NCBI GenBank assembly: GCA_016235065.1
Contig: JACRMB010000003.1
Coordinates: forward strand, 124,001 to 188,000
Direction: 5' to 3'
Length of the DNA stretch: 64,000 bases
DNA from: Actinomycetota bacterium
Lineage (GTDB): Bacteria > Actinomycetota > Thermoleophilia > BMS3ABIN01
Shown here piece by piece: positions 7,934-15,983 of this stretch. The notes below the pieces were generated by a model. The model did not search any database. It was not told the origin of the DNA and saw only the letters and a list, made by a program, of their open reading frames with translations. Positions within the stretch are counted from its first letter, which is position 1; each line of letters starts with the position of its first letter. The translations under genes were made by a program, and so were the position numbers.

Positions 7934-8788
7934 ATGGGTTACGTCATCCTCAACGGCAATCTTGTCCCCGATACGGCTGCCACCGTCTCGGTTTTCGACC
8001 GTGGCTTCGCATATGGCGACTCGCTGATCGAGACCCTGAAAGTATTGAATGGCCGCCCTGTATTTTTCGCTGACCATTTTCAGCGGCTTGTCCGGGCCAT
8101 GGGCCTGGCGGCATATGAAGTCGTTCTCGAACGGGAGACTTTGCTCAACCAGGTGCTGTCACTGGTTGAGGCCAACGGTATCAGCGAGGGGCGGCTGCGT
8201 ATCCAGCTATCCCGCGGCACCCCGACTGTCGCCGCCGGTGTCGATCCGGTGCCAGAACTCACGCCAACGCTGCTGCTGACTGCTGAACCATTTCCAGGTT
8301 ATCCGGAAGAGATCTATCGAGAGGGAGTAAAATGCGTGACCGTATCCGCAAACCGGGGACGTTACGCTTCGCTTAAGTCAGGTAGCCTGCTGCCTACGAT
8401 CATGGCCCGCCGGGAAGCCGCGATCGCGGGAGCCTGGGAGGCCATCTTCACGAGCGGCCACGGGCGATTGCTGGAAGGATCGTTTACCAACCTCTTCATT
8501 CTCGCTTCCGGCAAACTGTTTACCGCCGGCGAGGAAGAGCCGATTCTGCCTGGAGTGGTGAGGGAAAAGCTGATCGCCATGGCCTCGGCGATGGGCGTCG
8601 AGATAGAACTCAGGGCACTGAAACTCAACGAGCTGGCTAGGGAGGAAGATGCAGCATTCCTCTCCAACAGCCTGCTGGGCGTCTGCCCGGTGCGGGAGAT
8701 AGACGGCATTACACTGAGACGGGATGAAGAAATCGTGCCCCGGCTGGCCGAACGGCTGAAAAAGCGGGAATCGACAGATATCGAATAA
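7934..8788 (+). CDS. pabC: Class IV PLP aminotransferase/lyase, probable 4-amino-4-deoxychorismate lyase
   Basis: This is a 284-residue fold-type IV PLP enzyme. The start 'MGYVILNGNLV' and 'VFDRGFAYGDSLIETL' match the PabC/IlvE/D-amino-acid transaminase family. The PLP lysine is probably in 'RYASLKSGS' (near residue 155), and the cofactor phosphate region is 'LLEGSFTNLFIL'. It follows pabB by 10 bp, so release of p-aminobenzoate and pyruvate from aminodeoxychorismate is the best guess. A branched-chain or D-amino-acid transaminase cannot be excluded. A GGGGAAGA site precedes ATG 7934. Confidence 0.8.
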   Translation: MGYVILNGNLVPDTAATVSVFDRGFAYGDSLIETLKVLNGRPVFFADHFQRLVRAMGLAAYEVVLERETLLNQVLSLVEANGISEGRLRIQLSRGTPTVAAGVDPVPELTPTLLLTAEPFPGYPEEIYREGVKCVTVSANRGRYASLKSGSLLPTIMARREAAIAGAWEAIFTSGHGRLLEGSFTNLFILASGKLFTAGEEEPILPGVVREKLIAMASAMGVEIELRALKLNELAREEDAAFLSNSLLGVCPVREIDGITLRRDEEIVPRLAERLKKRESTDIE

Positions 8789-8797
8789 GAAGCGCTG

Positions 8798-9796
8798 CTA
8801 CTGCCTCTTCTCGGCCCGGATCCCGGCGTCGATCTCTTCCTGGACGATCTTGAGGTCGTTCTCGATCATCATCTGGATCATCTCTGAGAAGCTGACCTGC
8901 GGCTCCCAGCCAAGCTTTTCCTTGGCCTTGGTGGCGTCGCCGATGAGCAGGTCGACCTCAGCCGGCCGCACGAATCTCTGATCGATCTTGACATACTCCT
9001 TCCAGTCGAGCCCGACATGATCGAAAGCGATCTGCACCAGTTCCTCGACCGAGTGGGTCTCGCCCGAGCAGATGACATAGTCGTCCGGCTCGTCCTGCTG
9101 CAGCATCATCCACATCATCCGCACATAGTCCTCGGCATATCCCCAGTCGCGCTTGGCGTCGAGGTTGCCCATGCGGATCTCGTCAGCTACGCCCAGCTTG
9201 ATGCGGGCGACAGCGTCGGTGACCTTGCGGGTCACGAACTCGTAGCCGCGGCGGGGCGACTCATGGTTGAAAAGGATGCCGGAGCAGGCGTACAGATCGT
9301 AGCTCTCCCGGTAGTTGACTGTTATGAAATGGCCATAGACCTTGGCGACGCCATAGGGGCTGCGGGGATGGAACGGCGTGTTCTCCGTCTGCGGCACCTC
9401 CGCCACCTTGCCGAACATCTCCGATGACGAAGCCTGGTAGAAGCGGGCATCGATCTTGGTGTGGCGCATGGCTTCGAGCATGCGGGTCACGCCGAGCGCT
9501 GTGAACTCCGCCGTAAGCACCGGCTTGGTCCAGGAGGTAGGAACGAAACTCTGGGCGGCAAGGTTGTAGATCTCGTCCGGCTCGGACTCGCTGATCGCGG
9601 CTATCAGCGACATCTGGTCGAGCAGGTCCGCCTGGATCAGTGTCACCTTGTCGCGAATCTGGGCGATGCGCTCAAAATTCTCGGTGCTCGAACGCCGCAC
9701 CATCCCGAAGACCTTATAACCCTTTTCGAGCAGGAATTCGGCGAGATAGGAGCCGTCCTGTCCGGTAATGCCTGTGATCAAGGCTGACTTTTGCAT
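8798..9796 (-). CDS. gmd: GDP-mannose 4,6-dehydratase
   Basis: A 332-residue extended short-chain dehydrogenase converting GDP-mannose to GDP-4-keto-6-deoxymannose. It shows the NADP-binding '[19 protein letters not shown]', the catalytic '[10 protein letters not shown]', the YxxxK pair in '[11 protein letters not shown]' and the family-specific 'NHESPRRG'. It lies directly downstream of rmd on the same strand (19 bp gap), forming a two-gene sugar-nucleotide operon. GDP-mannose may come from a nucleotidyltransferase such as the one at 48.7 kb. Confidence 0.95.
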   Translation of the reverse strand: MQKSALITGITGQDGSYLAEFLLEKGYKVFGMVRRSSTENFERIAQIRDKVTLIQADLLDQMSLIAAISESEPDEIYNLAAQSFVPTSWTKPVLTAEFTALGVTRMLEAMRHTKIDARFYQASSSEMFGKVAEVPQTENTPFHPRSPYGVAKVYGHFITVNYRESYDLYACSGILFNHESPRRGYEFVTRKVTDAVARIKLGVADEIRMGNLDAKRDWGYAEDYVRMMWMMLQQDEPDDYVICSGETHSVEELVQIAFDHVGLDWKEYVKIDQRFVRPAEVDLLIGDATKAKEKLGWEPQVSFSEMIQMMIENDLKIVQEEIDAGIRAEKRQ

Positions 9797-9815
9797 CTTT
9801 TCCCTTCCTGTTGGA

Positions 9816-10793
9816 TTACGCCGAAGCCCCCAAAATCTTTACCTGTTCGCGCCAATAGTCGAGCGCATCTTTAAGGCTCTGCTCGAGCGGGATGACCGGC
9901 TGCCACTCGCCCAGCGCCTTCAGTTTGCCCGCGTCGCCGACGACTACCGGAGTGTCGGACGGCCGCATCAGTTCAGGGATGTTCTCCACCTCGGGCATTA
10001 CCGTGGAAAGCTTTATCAGTTTCTCCAGTATCTCGCTGATCGGATGGGTGGTTCCAGAAGCAATATTATACGCTTCTCCGGCCTTGCCTCCCATCAGCAG
10101 CAGGTGATATGCCCTGACTACGTCGCGAACATCGGTAAAATCCCGTTGCGACTCAAGGTTGCCGACGCGCATTAGCGGCTCCCGAAGGCCCGCCTCCATC
10201 TCAGCGATCTGCTTCGCGAATGCGGGCACCACGAAATTGCCGACCTGCTTCGGCCCGACATGGTTGAAAGGCCGGGCGATTATCACCTGGGCTCCGAAAG
10301 CTTCATGGTATTGCAGGGCGACGAACTCCTGAGCCACCTTGCTGACCGAATAAGGATTGTTTGGTTTGAGGGCGCTGGTCTCGCCGGCAGGAAGCCTGTC
10401 CTGGTCAACCTTCCCGTAGACCTCGCTGGAACTTATCAGCAGCATCCGTGCGTCCGGAGCCTTCTCGTGCAGCGCCTGCATCAACACCTGGGTGCAGACG
10501 ATATTGGTCTCCAGGATGCCCGGGGCTTCCTTCCAGGCGCCCGCGACCTGGGCCCGGGCTGCAAGATGGACGACCGCGTCAGGGGCTTCCTGCTCGATGA
10601 TCTCGGTCAGGGGTTCCGAATCGGCCAGGTTGCAGCAGTGGACGACCGGCGGCTCACCGGAAAAAAGGTCCGTGAAACCAGCGTCTGGCGCCCGCAGGTC
10701 CAGCCCGGATACTTCCATGCCATCGATCGACCGCAGGTATCGGGAAAGGTGGCTGCCGGCGAATCCGGTTATGCCGGTTATGAGGATCTTCAA
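9816..10793 (-). CDS. rmd: GDP-6-deoxy-4-keto-mannose reductase (RmD-type NAD-dependent epimerase/dehydratase)
   Basis: A 325-residue SDR-fold enzyme with the Rossmann motif '[12 protein letters not shown]', the catalytic 'ISSSEVYG' and YSVSK. The '[10 protein letters not shown]' and '[13 protein letters not shown]' segments are typical of RmD/GDP-4-keto-6-deoxymannose reductases. With Gmd it would give GDP-D-rhamnose (or the talose epimer) for a surface glycan. Stereochemistry cannot be read from the sequence. It is the first gene of the minus-strand pair and is divergent from the sulfur operon at 11 kb. Confidence 0.85.
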   Translation of the reverse strand: MKILITGITGFAGSHLSRYLRSIDGMEVSGLDLRAPDAGFTDLFSGEPPVVHCCNLADSEPLTEIIEQEAPDAVVHLAARAQVAGAWKEAPGILETNIVCTQVLMQALHEKAPDARMLLISSSEVYGKVDQDRLPAGETSALKPNNPYSVSKVAQEFVALQYHEAFGAQVIIARPFNHVGPKQVGNFVVPAFAKQIAEMEAGLREPLMRVGNLESQRDFTDVRDVVRAYHLLLMGGKAGEAYNIASGTTHPISEILEKLIKLSTVMPEVENIPELMRPSDTPVVVGDAGKLKALGEWQPVIPLEQSLKDALDYWREQVKILGASA

Positions 10794-10928
10794 AAACGGC
10801 TCCGATTGTCTCTGATTGCAGGAAAAGTGTTTCCTGCTTTGGTCGTTGCGTCAAGCGAGGACAAATTATATCAGGATTTTCTGCTTAGGCTCTCGCTCCC
10901 TGCTGGCAAGCTGCAATGAATACCGTGG

Positions 10929-10971
10929 TTGACGCATAATATATAATCATGTAAGAATACTATTATATATT
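10929..10971 (+). promoter_or_regulatory. Promoter and operator of the sulfur-redox operon
   Basis: A -35-like TTGACG (10929-10934) is followed 17-18 bp later by TAAGAAT. A 10-bp inverted repeat AATATATAAT (10938-10947)/ATTATATATT (10962-10971) straddles the -10 region, with a 14-bp spacer. It is 20 bp upstream of the ArsR start, the expected place for a repressor that blocks RNA polymerase. Binding is inferred. Confidence 0.6.
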
Positions 10972-10990
10972 TCAACTGATCGAGAGTGCC

Positions 10991-11353
10991 ATGAAAGCGT
11001 CCACAAAACCCAAAAAAATCGAACGAGACCGGATCGAGCTTCTGAAAATCATCGGGCATCCCTTGAGGGTCCAGATTCTGGAGCAGCTCGAAAGTGGCGT
11101 GAAATGCGTCAGCGACTTTGACGATTTTCTGGAGGCAAGCCAGCCGAACATATCCCAGCACCTGGGTCTTCTTCGCAGGAGCGGTCTTATCGACTATTAC
11201 ATGGACGGCCGTCTGCGCTGCTATTTCCTGGTTGAACCGATTGTGCCGGATCTCCTGAAACTAATGAGAAAGCAATACGATGAAGACCTGGCGGCGCCCG
11301 CGTGCTGTCCTGTCACCAGGACAGGGAAGTACCCGGGGGCGAGAAAGCATTAA
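10991..11353 (+). CDS. ArsR-family regulator of the sulfur-redox operon
   Basis: A 120-residue winged-helix repressor with ArsR recognition helix 'SQPNISQHLGLLRRSGLI' and hairpin 'YYMDGRLRCYFLV'. It has cysteines at residue 39 (before the helix-turn-helix), 77, and a pair at 105-106 near the C-terminus. Residues 39 and 105/106 are spaced much like the two redox cysteines of persulfide sensors SqrR/BigR. Being the first gene of an SQR/DsrE operon, it may sense sulfane sulfur. That function is inference; metal sensing through the CC pair is the alternative. The ribosome-binding site is weak (GAGAG). Confidence 0.85.
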   Translation: MKASTKPKKIERDRIELLKIIGHPLRVQILEQLESGVKCVSDFDDFLEASQPNISQHLGLLRRSGLIDYYMDGRLRCYFLVEPIVPDLLKLMRKQYDEDLAAPACCPVTRTGKYPGARKH

Positions 11354-11371
11354 TCTTTTTGGGAGGAAATC

Positions 11372-11803
11372 ATGAGCGATGAGAAAAAACCAGCCAAAGT
11401 CGTTTCCATAATGTGCTTTCATGACGAGATGTGTCTGGTCTTTAATGCGCTCATGACGGCGCAGAGCCTGCTCAGGTCCGGTTCGAAGGTCACCATCTTT
11501 TTCGGCTCCCGGGGCATCAACGCGGTACATAAGGACAAGATCGACCATCTGGTCTGCCTTCCGGATCAGCCTCAGGAGGTGCAGGACGCGGTTACCAAAA
11601 GGATGGAAGAGATGGACCTGCCCGAGATCAGCCTGATGATGGAGTCGCTTTATTATGAAGGAGCAACACTGTTGGCATGCCCGCTCAACCTTTCTGTGTT
11701 TGGTATGAGCGAGAGAGATCTGGTGCTTGGCGTGACCGTAGCAGACCCCGCCACCTTCTATAAAGATGTGATGATAGCGGCGGACATGAACCTGGCGTTT
11801 TAA
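11372..11803 (+). CDS. DsrE-family sulfur-carrier-like protein (first copy)
   Basis: A 143-residue alpha/beta protein of the DsrE/DsrF-like superfamily. It starts with a beta strand (VVSIMCFHDEM) and a long helix (CLVFNALMTAQSLLRSG), then 'VTIFFGSRGINAV', and ends 'YKDVMIAADMNLAF'. Relatives carry persulfides on conserved cysteines or interact with sulfur oxidoreductases. Candidate cysteines are in MCFHDEMC (near the N-terminus) and 'LLACPLN' (near residue 109). A strong GGGAGG site precedes ATG. It lies 18 bp after arsR and 55 bp before the selenoprotein gene, so it is probably co-transcribed. Confidence 0.8.
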   Translation: MSDEKKPAKVVSIMCFHDEMCLVFNALMTAQSLLRSGSKVTIFFGSRGINAVHKDKIDHLVCLPDQPQEVQDAVTKRMEEMDLPEISLMMESLYYEGATLLACPLNLSVFGMSERDLVLGVTVADPATFYKDVMIAADMNLAF

Positions 11804-11858
11804 TCCCGTAATCCTGGCCACCGCTGCTTAAAAATAAAATGAGAAAAAGGAGACAGAA

Positions 11859-13493
11859 ATGAAAGTCATCGACGAGGGCAACAAGGGCGTCGCTGAAGGA
11901 ACGCTGGTTCCATTGGATGAACTGGGCTTGCCCGCTCCCACTACCGGGGGGTTGCTCATCGTTTTCTGGAAGGGCCAGTGACAGGGCTGCCGGCGGGAGG
12001 CTCCCGCCATAAAGCGCCTGTATGAGCGCTTCTCGTCCCAAGGACTCTCGGCCGTCTACGTTGGGCCTTTCGAAACTAAGGAAACCTGCCAGGAGTGGAA
12101 GGAAGAGTACGAGCTGCCGTTTGACGTTATCCCTGACGAAGACGGGACCATATTCAAAAAGCTCAGCAATGGCTGGGTGCCTTACACCCTCCTGGTAGGG
12201 TCCGACAGCAAGGTAGTCCTGTGGGAGAGCGAGTTTGAAGAGGAGGGCTTTGCCGCTGTCGTTGAGAAGCTCTTCGAGGAGCCGTCCGAAGCGCAGGCTG
12301 AGCCTGCCGTAAGGGAAGTGCCCCGGCGGGCCGGCCAGGGATTTGGAGCGAACATCGTGATCCTTGGCGGCGGTGCCGGCGGGCTGGTTGCCGCCCATCA
12401 CCTGCGCCGCAAGCTTTCTGGCAGGGACCGGATCATCCTCATCGACCGCGCGCCCAATCATCTTTTTCAGTCCTCACTGCTGTGGCATGCGGTGGGGCAG
12501 CGCCGGCCCGATCAGATCCAGAGACCGCTTTCAGATCTGGCCCGCAAGGGCGTCGAGTTTATCAATGAGGAGGTCGTGGAAATAGACGCCTCCGCCCGGC
12601 AGGTGAGAACGAAGTCACAGGCGATCGATTTTGATTTTCTGATTGTTTCGCTTGGCGCTCAGCTGAGGCCCGACGAGGTAGAAGGCTTCGATGATATGGC
12701 CCTCAACCTATATGACCTGGAGGGTACGGCAAAGATCCATGCCGCACTGGACGCTTTTTCCGGCGGCACGGTGGGCGTGCTGGTCACCGACATGCCTTTC
12801 AAATGTCCCGCGGCGCCTTATGAGGCAGCGTTGCTGGTGGAGTCCTTCCTCCGCAAAAGGGGTGTGCGCGACCGATCGGAGATCCACATCTACACCCCCG
12901 AGCACCAGCCAATGCCGATCACTGGGCCGGCGATGGGGGATGCTATAACAAAGGTGTTGCATAAGCGCAATATCCATTACCATCCTCTCTTCACTTTCGA
13001 GAAGATGGATCCGGCCGATCGAACCATCATCAAGTCTGGCGGTGAACCGCAGAAAGTGGACCTGCTTCTCGCCATTCCTCCGCACCGGGCGCCCGAGGTA
13101 GTGCGCTCCTCCGGGCTTATCGGTTCGTCCGGGTGGATGCACACAGACCCGCACACGATGGAAACGGAGCATGAAGGCATATACGCCATCGGCGACGTCA
13201 ACAGCATCAGGCTGGCTAACGGCAAGAACCTCCCCATGGCAGGCGTTTTCGCCCATTACGAGGCCGGGGTTGTCGCCGAGCGGATCCTCGCCGAACTCGA
13301 AGGACGGCCGCCGGCAGCGACATTCAACGGCAAGGGCTACTGCTGGCTGGAGATGGGCGACGGCAAGGCCGGCATAGCCAGCGGCGACTTCTATGCCGAA
13401 CCCGAACCGGCCGTGCGGATGTATCCGCCGATGCACCCATGGCACTGGGGCAAGGTCCTGTTCGAGAAGTGGTGGCTGAGGCACTGGTTTTAA
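11859..13493 (+). CDS. Selenocysteine-containing TlpA-like thioredoxin domain fused to an SQR-like FAD oxidoreductase (TGA at 11979-11981 = Sec41)
   Basis: Read through one in-frame TGA, this is a 544-residue protein. Residues 1 to about 150 form a thioredoxin-like domain: the active site FWKGQUQGCRREAP aligns position by position with the TlpA/ResA pattern FWASWCGPCRKEMP, so U41 replaces the first cysteine and C44 is the second. A cis-proline-type loop 'GWVPYTLLV' follows. From about residue 165 there is a two-dinucleotide-binding flavoprotein with 'VILGGGAGGLVAA', the SQR-type 'KCPAAPYEAALL' (C316) and 'GIYAIGDVNSI'. AGGAG precedes ATG 11859, and a stem-loop follows the TGA. The likely job is sulfide or persulfide oxidation coupled to a selenothiol relay. 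Plain gene calling would start at GTG 12177 and lose the Sec domain. TGA is an ordinary stop elsewhere here, and no sel gene lies in the window. Confidence 0.87.
11982..12020 (+). promoter_or_regulatory. Candidate bacterial SECIS element
   Basis: Ten bases after the TGA a 7-bp perfect stem GGCGGGA (11992-11998)/TCCCGCC (12002-12008) closes a GGC triloop. Below it, CAGG+GC (11982-11987) can pair with GC+CCTG (12014-12020) across an internal loop. The apical loop starts 17 bases after the TGA with a G at its first position. This fits the general bacterial SECIS description (a short GC-rich hairpin inside the coding region, with a G at the start of the apical loop). Structure was drawn by eye. 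Confidence 0.75.
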
Positions 13494-13564
13494 GACTGGC
13501 GACGATCCAGGCTTCATCCGTTGCCTGTTTATAAAAACTTGCATTTGAGCAACAGGAGGTAATC

Positions 13565-13885
13565 GTGAAGTTTGGAATCATCATAAACTCCAATGATCCG
13601 GAGACCGTCTGGAATGCCTTCCGGTTCGGGCTCAAGCCGCTCACCAAGGGCGATGAGGTGCGGGTGTTTCTGACCGGAAGAGGAGTAGAGGCGGAGCAGC
13701 TTGATACGGAACAGTTTGCAGTTACCCAGATGATGACGGATTTTATGGATCTCGGCGGCTCTGTTCTTTGTTGTGGCAGTTGTGCGGAAAAAATACGGGG
13801 GATGACGCCCAAGATCTGTGCGATAGGTGGAATGAATGACATGTACGAGATCGTTGCGGATTGTGACAGGGTGCTGACGTTCTGA
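13565..13885 (+). CDS. DsrE-family protein (second copy), small
   Basis: A 106-residue DsrE-like protein: 'KFGIIINSNDPETVWNAFRFG', 'GDEVRVFLTGRGVEAEQLDTE', 'GGSVLCCGSCAEKIRG' and the C-terminus 'ADCDRVLTF'. This is the compact form common in anaerobes, with the CCGSC cluster as the likely persulfide-carrying site. GTG 13565 has a strong AGGAGG site. It sits between the two SQR-like flavoproteins, which supports a role in accepting or delivering sulfane sulfur. The physiological partner is not known. Confidence 0.85.
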   Translation: MKFGIIINSNDPETVWNAFRFGLKPLTKGDEVRVFLTGRGVEAEQLDTEQFAVTQMMTDFMDLGGSVLCCGSCAEKIRGMTPKICAIGGMNDMYEIVADCDRVLTF

Positions 13886-13968
13886 TCCGTTACAGCCAGG
13901 GGCTCCATAAAGATTCAGATTAATCACGGGATCGGCAGCAATCATATGAACTAGTGGAGGTGGCGTTG

Positions 13969-15120
13969 ATGTCAGGCAAGACTGTGATGGTGCTGGGCGG
14001 AGGGATCGGCGGGATCGTCGCCGCGAACAAGCTGCACCACCTGCTTCGTGACGACAAGGTGATCGTGGTCGACAAGAGCCCGAGGCACAGCTTCACCGGC
14101 TCGTACATGTGGATTTTAAATGGCACCAGGGTGGGCTCGCAGGTCGAGAAGGATCTCTCAGTCCTCGATAAGAAGGGAATCGAGTTCGTGCAGGGTGAGG
14201 TCTCCGGCATCGACGCTTCTGCCGGCAAGGTGACCGTGGGTGGTAAGGATATGGGTTATGACCACCTGGTGGTATCCCTGGGCGCGGACCTCGATCCGGG
14301 CATGATCCCGGGCCTTTCCCGCTCCGGCATAAACATCTATTCCGTGGACGGCCTCACGGAAGCCCACCAGGAACTGGCGAAGTTCCAGGGTGGCCGCATC
14401 GTCATCGCCATCTGCCGCATGCCCTACAAATGCCCCGCCGCCCCCTACGAGGCGGCGATGATCATCGACCAGATGCTTAAGAAGACGGGAGTGCGCGAAA
14501 AGACCGAGATTGAGATCGTGACTTGGGAGCCGCAGCCGATGCCGGTCGCTGGTCCGGTGATGGGACAGGCAGTCCTGTCGATGATGGAACCGGCCGGTAT
14601 CGCCTACAGGCCCAATACCACGATCGCCTCGGCCGATCCCGATACGAAACAGTTGTTGCTGGAGGGTGGAGAGGCGGTTCCCTACGACCTGCTTCTATAC
14701 GTGCCGCCGCACAAGTGCGCCCAGGTCATCAAGGACTCAGGCCTCACCGGCGAAGGCGGCTGGGTGCCCGTGGATCCCGGAAGGCTGACTACCAGCCATG
14801 AGAATCTCTACGTCATCGGTGACGCCGCGGCGATCAAGCTTCCCAACGGCAAGATGCTCCCCAAGGCGGGTGTCTTCGCCCATAAGCACGCTGAGACTGT
14901 AGCCCACGAGATAGCCGCGACTATCAAGGGTTCAGCTCAGCCAAAGCCATATGATGGACTCGGATTCTGTTTTCTGGAAGTCGGCGATGGGACCGCAGGC
15001 TATGCAAAAGGCAATTTCTACGCCGAACCGGATCCGGCCATCCAGGCGCGCAAGCCGAACAAGATGCTCCACTGGCAGAAAGTAGCCTTTGAGAAGTACT
15101 GGTTCTGGAAGTATTTCTAG
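13969..15120 (+). CDS. Sulfide:quinone oxidoreductase-like FAD enzyme (stand-alone)
   Basis: A 383-residue flavoprotein with N-terminal 'VMVLGGGIGGIVAANKL', central 'MPYKCPAAPYEAAMI' (C155) and 'NLYVIGDAAAIKLPNGK'. The C-terminus is aromatic (KYWFWKYF), as expected for a monotopic membrane-associated SQR. It resembles the flavoprotein half of the upstream selenoprotein, so the two are probably duplicates. SQRs oxidise sulfide to sulfane sulfur and pass electrons to quinone; a related polysulfide or NADH role is possible. ATG 13969 is preceded by GGAGG eight bases upstream. It is the last gene of the operon. Confidence 0.85.
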   Translation: MSGKTVMVLGGGIGGIVAANKLHHLLRDDKVIVVDKSPRHSFTGSYMWILNGTRVGSQVEKDLSVLDKKGIEFVQGEVSGIDASAGKVTVGGKDMGYDHLVVSLGADLDPGMIPGLSRSGINIYSVDGLTEAHQELAKFQGGRIVIAICRMPYKCPAAPYEAAMIIDQMLKKTGVREKTEIEIVTWEPQPMPVAGPVMGQAVLSMMEPAGIAYRPNTTIASADPDTKQLLLEGGEAVPYDLLLYVPPHKCAQVIKDSGLTGEGGWVPVDPGRLTTSHENLYVIGDAAAIKLPNGKMLPKAGVFAHKHAETVAHEIAATIKGSAQPKPYDGLGFCFLEVGDGTAGYAKGNFYAEPDPAIQARKPNKMLHWQKVAFEKYWFWKYF

Positions 15121-15167
15121 GTGCTCAGATCGGATCCGTCGGTTCGGCGCTCAGCCAGCCTGCTGAT

Positions 15168-15183
15168 CCAGCTGCTGAGCTGG
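15168..15183. terminator. Hairpin between convergent genes
   Basis: CCAGCT-GCTG-AGCTGG forms a 6-bp stem with a 4-nt loop in the 79-bp gap between the SQR gene and the convergent protease gene. No U-tract follows, so it is only a candidate bidirectional terminator. Confidence 0.35.
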
Positions 15184-15199
15184 CATATAGGTCTGGCGC

Positions 15200-15895
15200 T
15201 CAGCTATTACGGCTGATCAGGATCATGCGCACCAGCGACAGGATCGACATCAGCGCCGCCGCCACATAGGTCAGCGCCGCCGCGGTCAGTACCTTGCGTG
15301 CCCCCTGGGCTTCGCTCTGCACCACCATTCCGTTGCTCTGTAGCAGTTGCATGGCTCGTGATGAGGCGTCGAATTCGACCGGCAGGGTCACGATCTGGAA
15401 GATAACCGCCGCTGTGAAGAGCACGATACCCAGGTTCATCAGCGTCTCGTTGGTGCTGAAGAAAAGTCCTATGAGGAAAATGAAAGGACCCGCGCCGGAA
15501 CCGAATGACGCCGCCGGCACCACGGCCGAGCGGATCTTCATCGGCACATAGCCGTTGGCGTGCTGGATCGCATGCCCGGTCTCATGAGCGGCCACTCCCA
15601 GCGCCGCCAGCGAATCGCTGCGGCCCACACCTTCGCTGAGCCTGAGCACCCGCTTGCGCGGATCGTAGTGGTCCGACAGCTCGCCGGGCACTTCCTCGAC
15701 GGCGACGTCGGTCAGCCCCGCCTGGTCAAGCAGCCGTCGGCTGGCCTGGGCGCCGGTGATCCCGCTTGCCGCCTTCGTCTGGGAATATTTCCTGAATGTG
15801 CTTTTTACTTTGATCTGGGCGTAGATGGAGAGCGCTATGCCCGGAATGAGCAGCAACATGCTGGTAAAGAAGATTGGATCGCCCCAGTAAAACAT
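15200..15895 (-). CDS. YugP-type zinc metallopeptidase, membrane protein
   Basis: This 231-residue protein has an N-terminal membrane helix (FFTSMLLLIPGIALSIYAQI), the zinc-protease motif HETGHAIQH near residue 104 and a further cluster of hydrophobic helices after it. It matches the neutral zinc metallopeptidase family PF04298 (YugP), whose substrates are unknown. The preceding segment 'YDPRKRVLRLSEGV' is also typical of the family. ATG 15895 has AGGAGG nearby. Likely a monocistronic gene facing the sulfur operon. Confidence 0.88.
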   Translation of the reverse strand: MFYWGDPIFFTSMLLLIPGIALSIYAQIKVKSTFRKYSQTKAASGITGAQASRRLLDQAGLTDVAVEEVPGELSDHYDPRKRVLRLSEGVGRSDSLAALGVAAHETGHAIQHANGYVPMKIRSAVVPAASFGSGAGPFIFLIGLFFSTNETLMNLGIVLFTAAVIFQIVTLPVEFDASSRAMQLLQSNGMVVQSEAQGARKVLTAAALTYVAAALMSILSLVRMILISRNS

Positions 15896-15983
15896 TCTTG
15901 CTACCTCCTGGTTTCCGCCGCGGGCGCGGCTGGAGAGTTATTCTGAAGAAATTATAGCACAGGGAAAAACCCGTCTGCGCCAG

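Noticed and set aside
11979-11981. TGA as a simple nonsense mutation or as tryptophan
   Set aside because: The frame after it is intact with strong domain homology, it sits at the CxxC first position, and a SECIS-like hairpin follows. Many clear genes here (e.g. dnaB, htpX neighbours, rnpA) stop at TGA, so TGA is not generally Trp.
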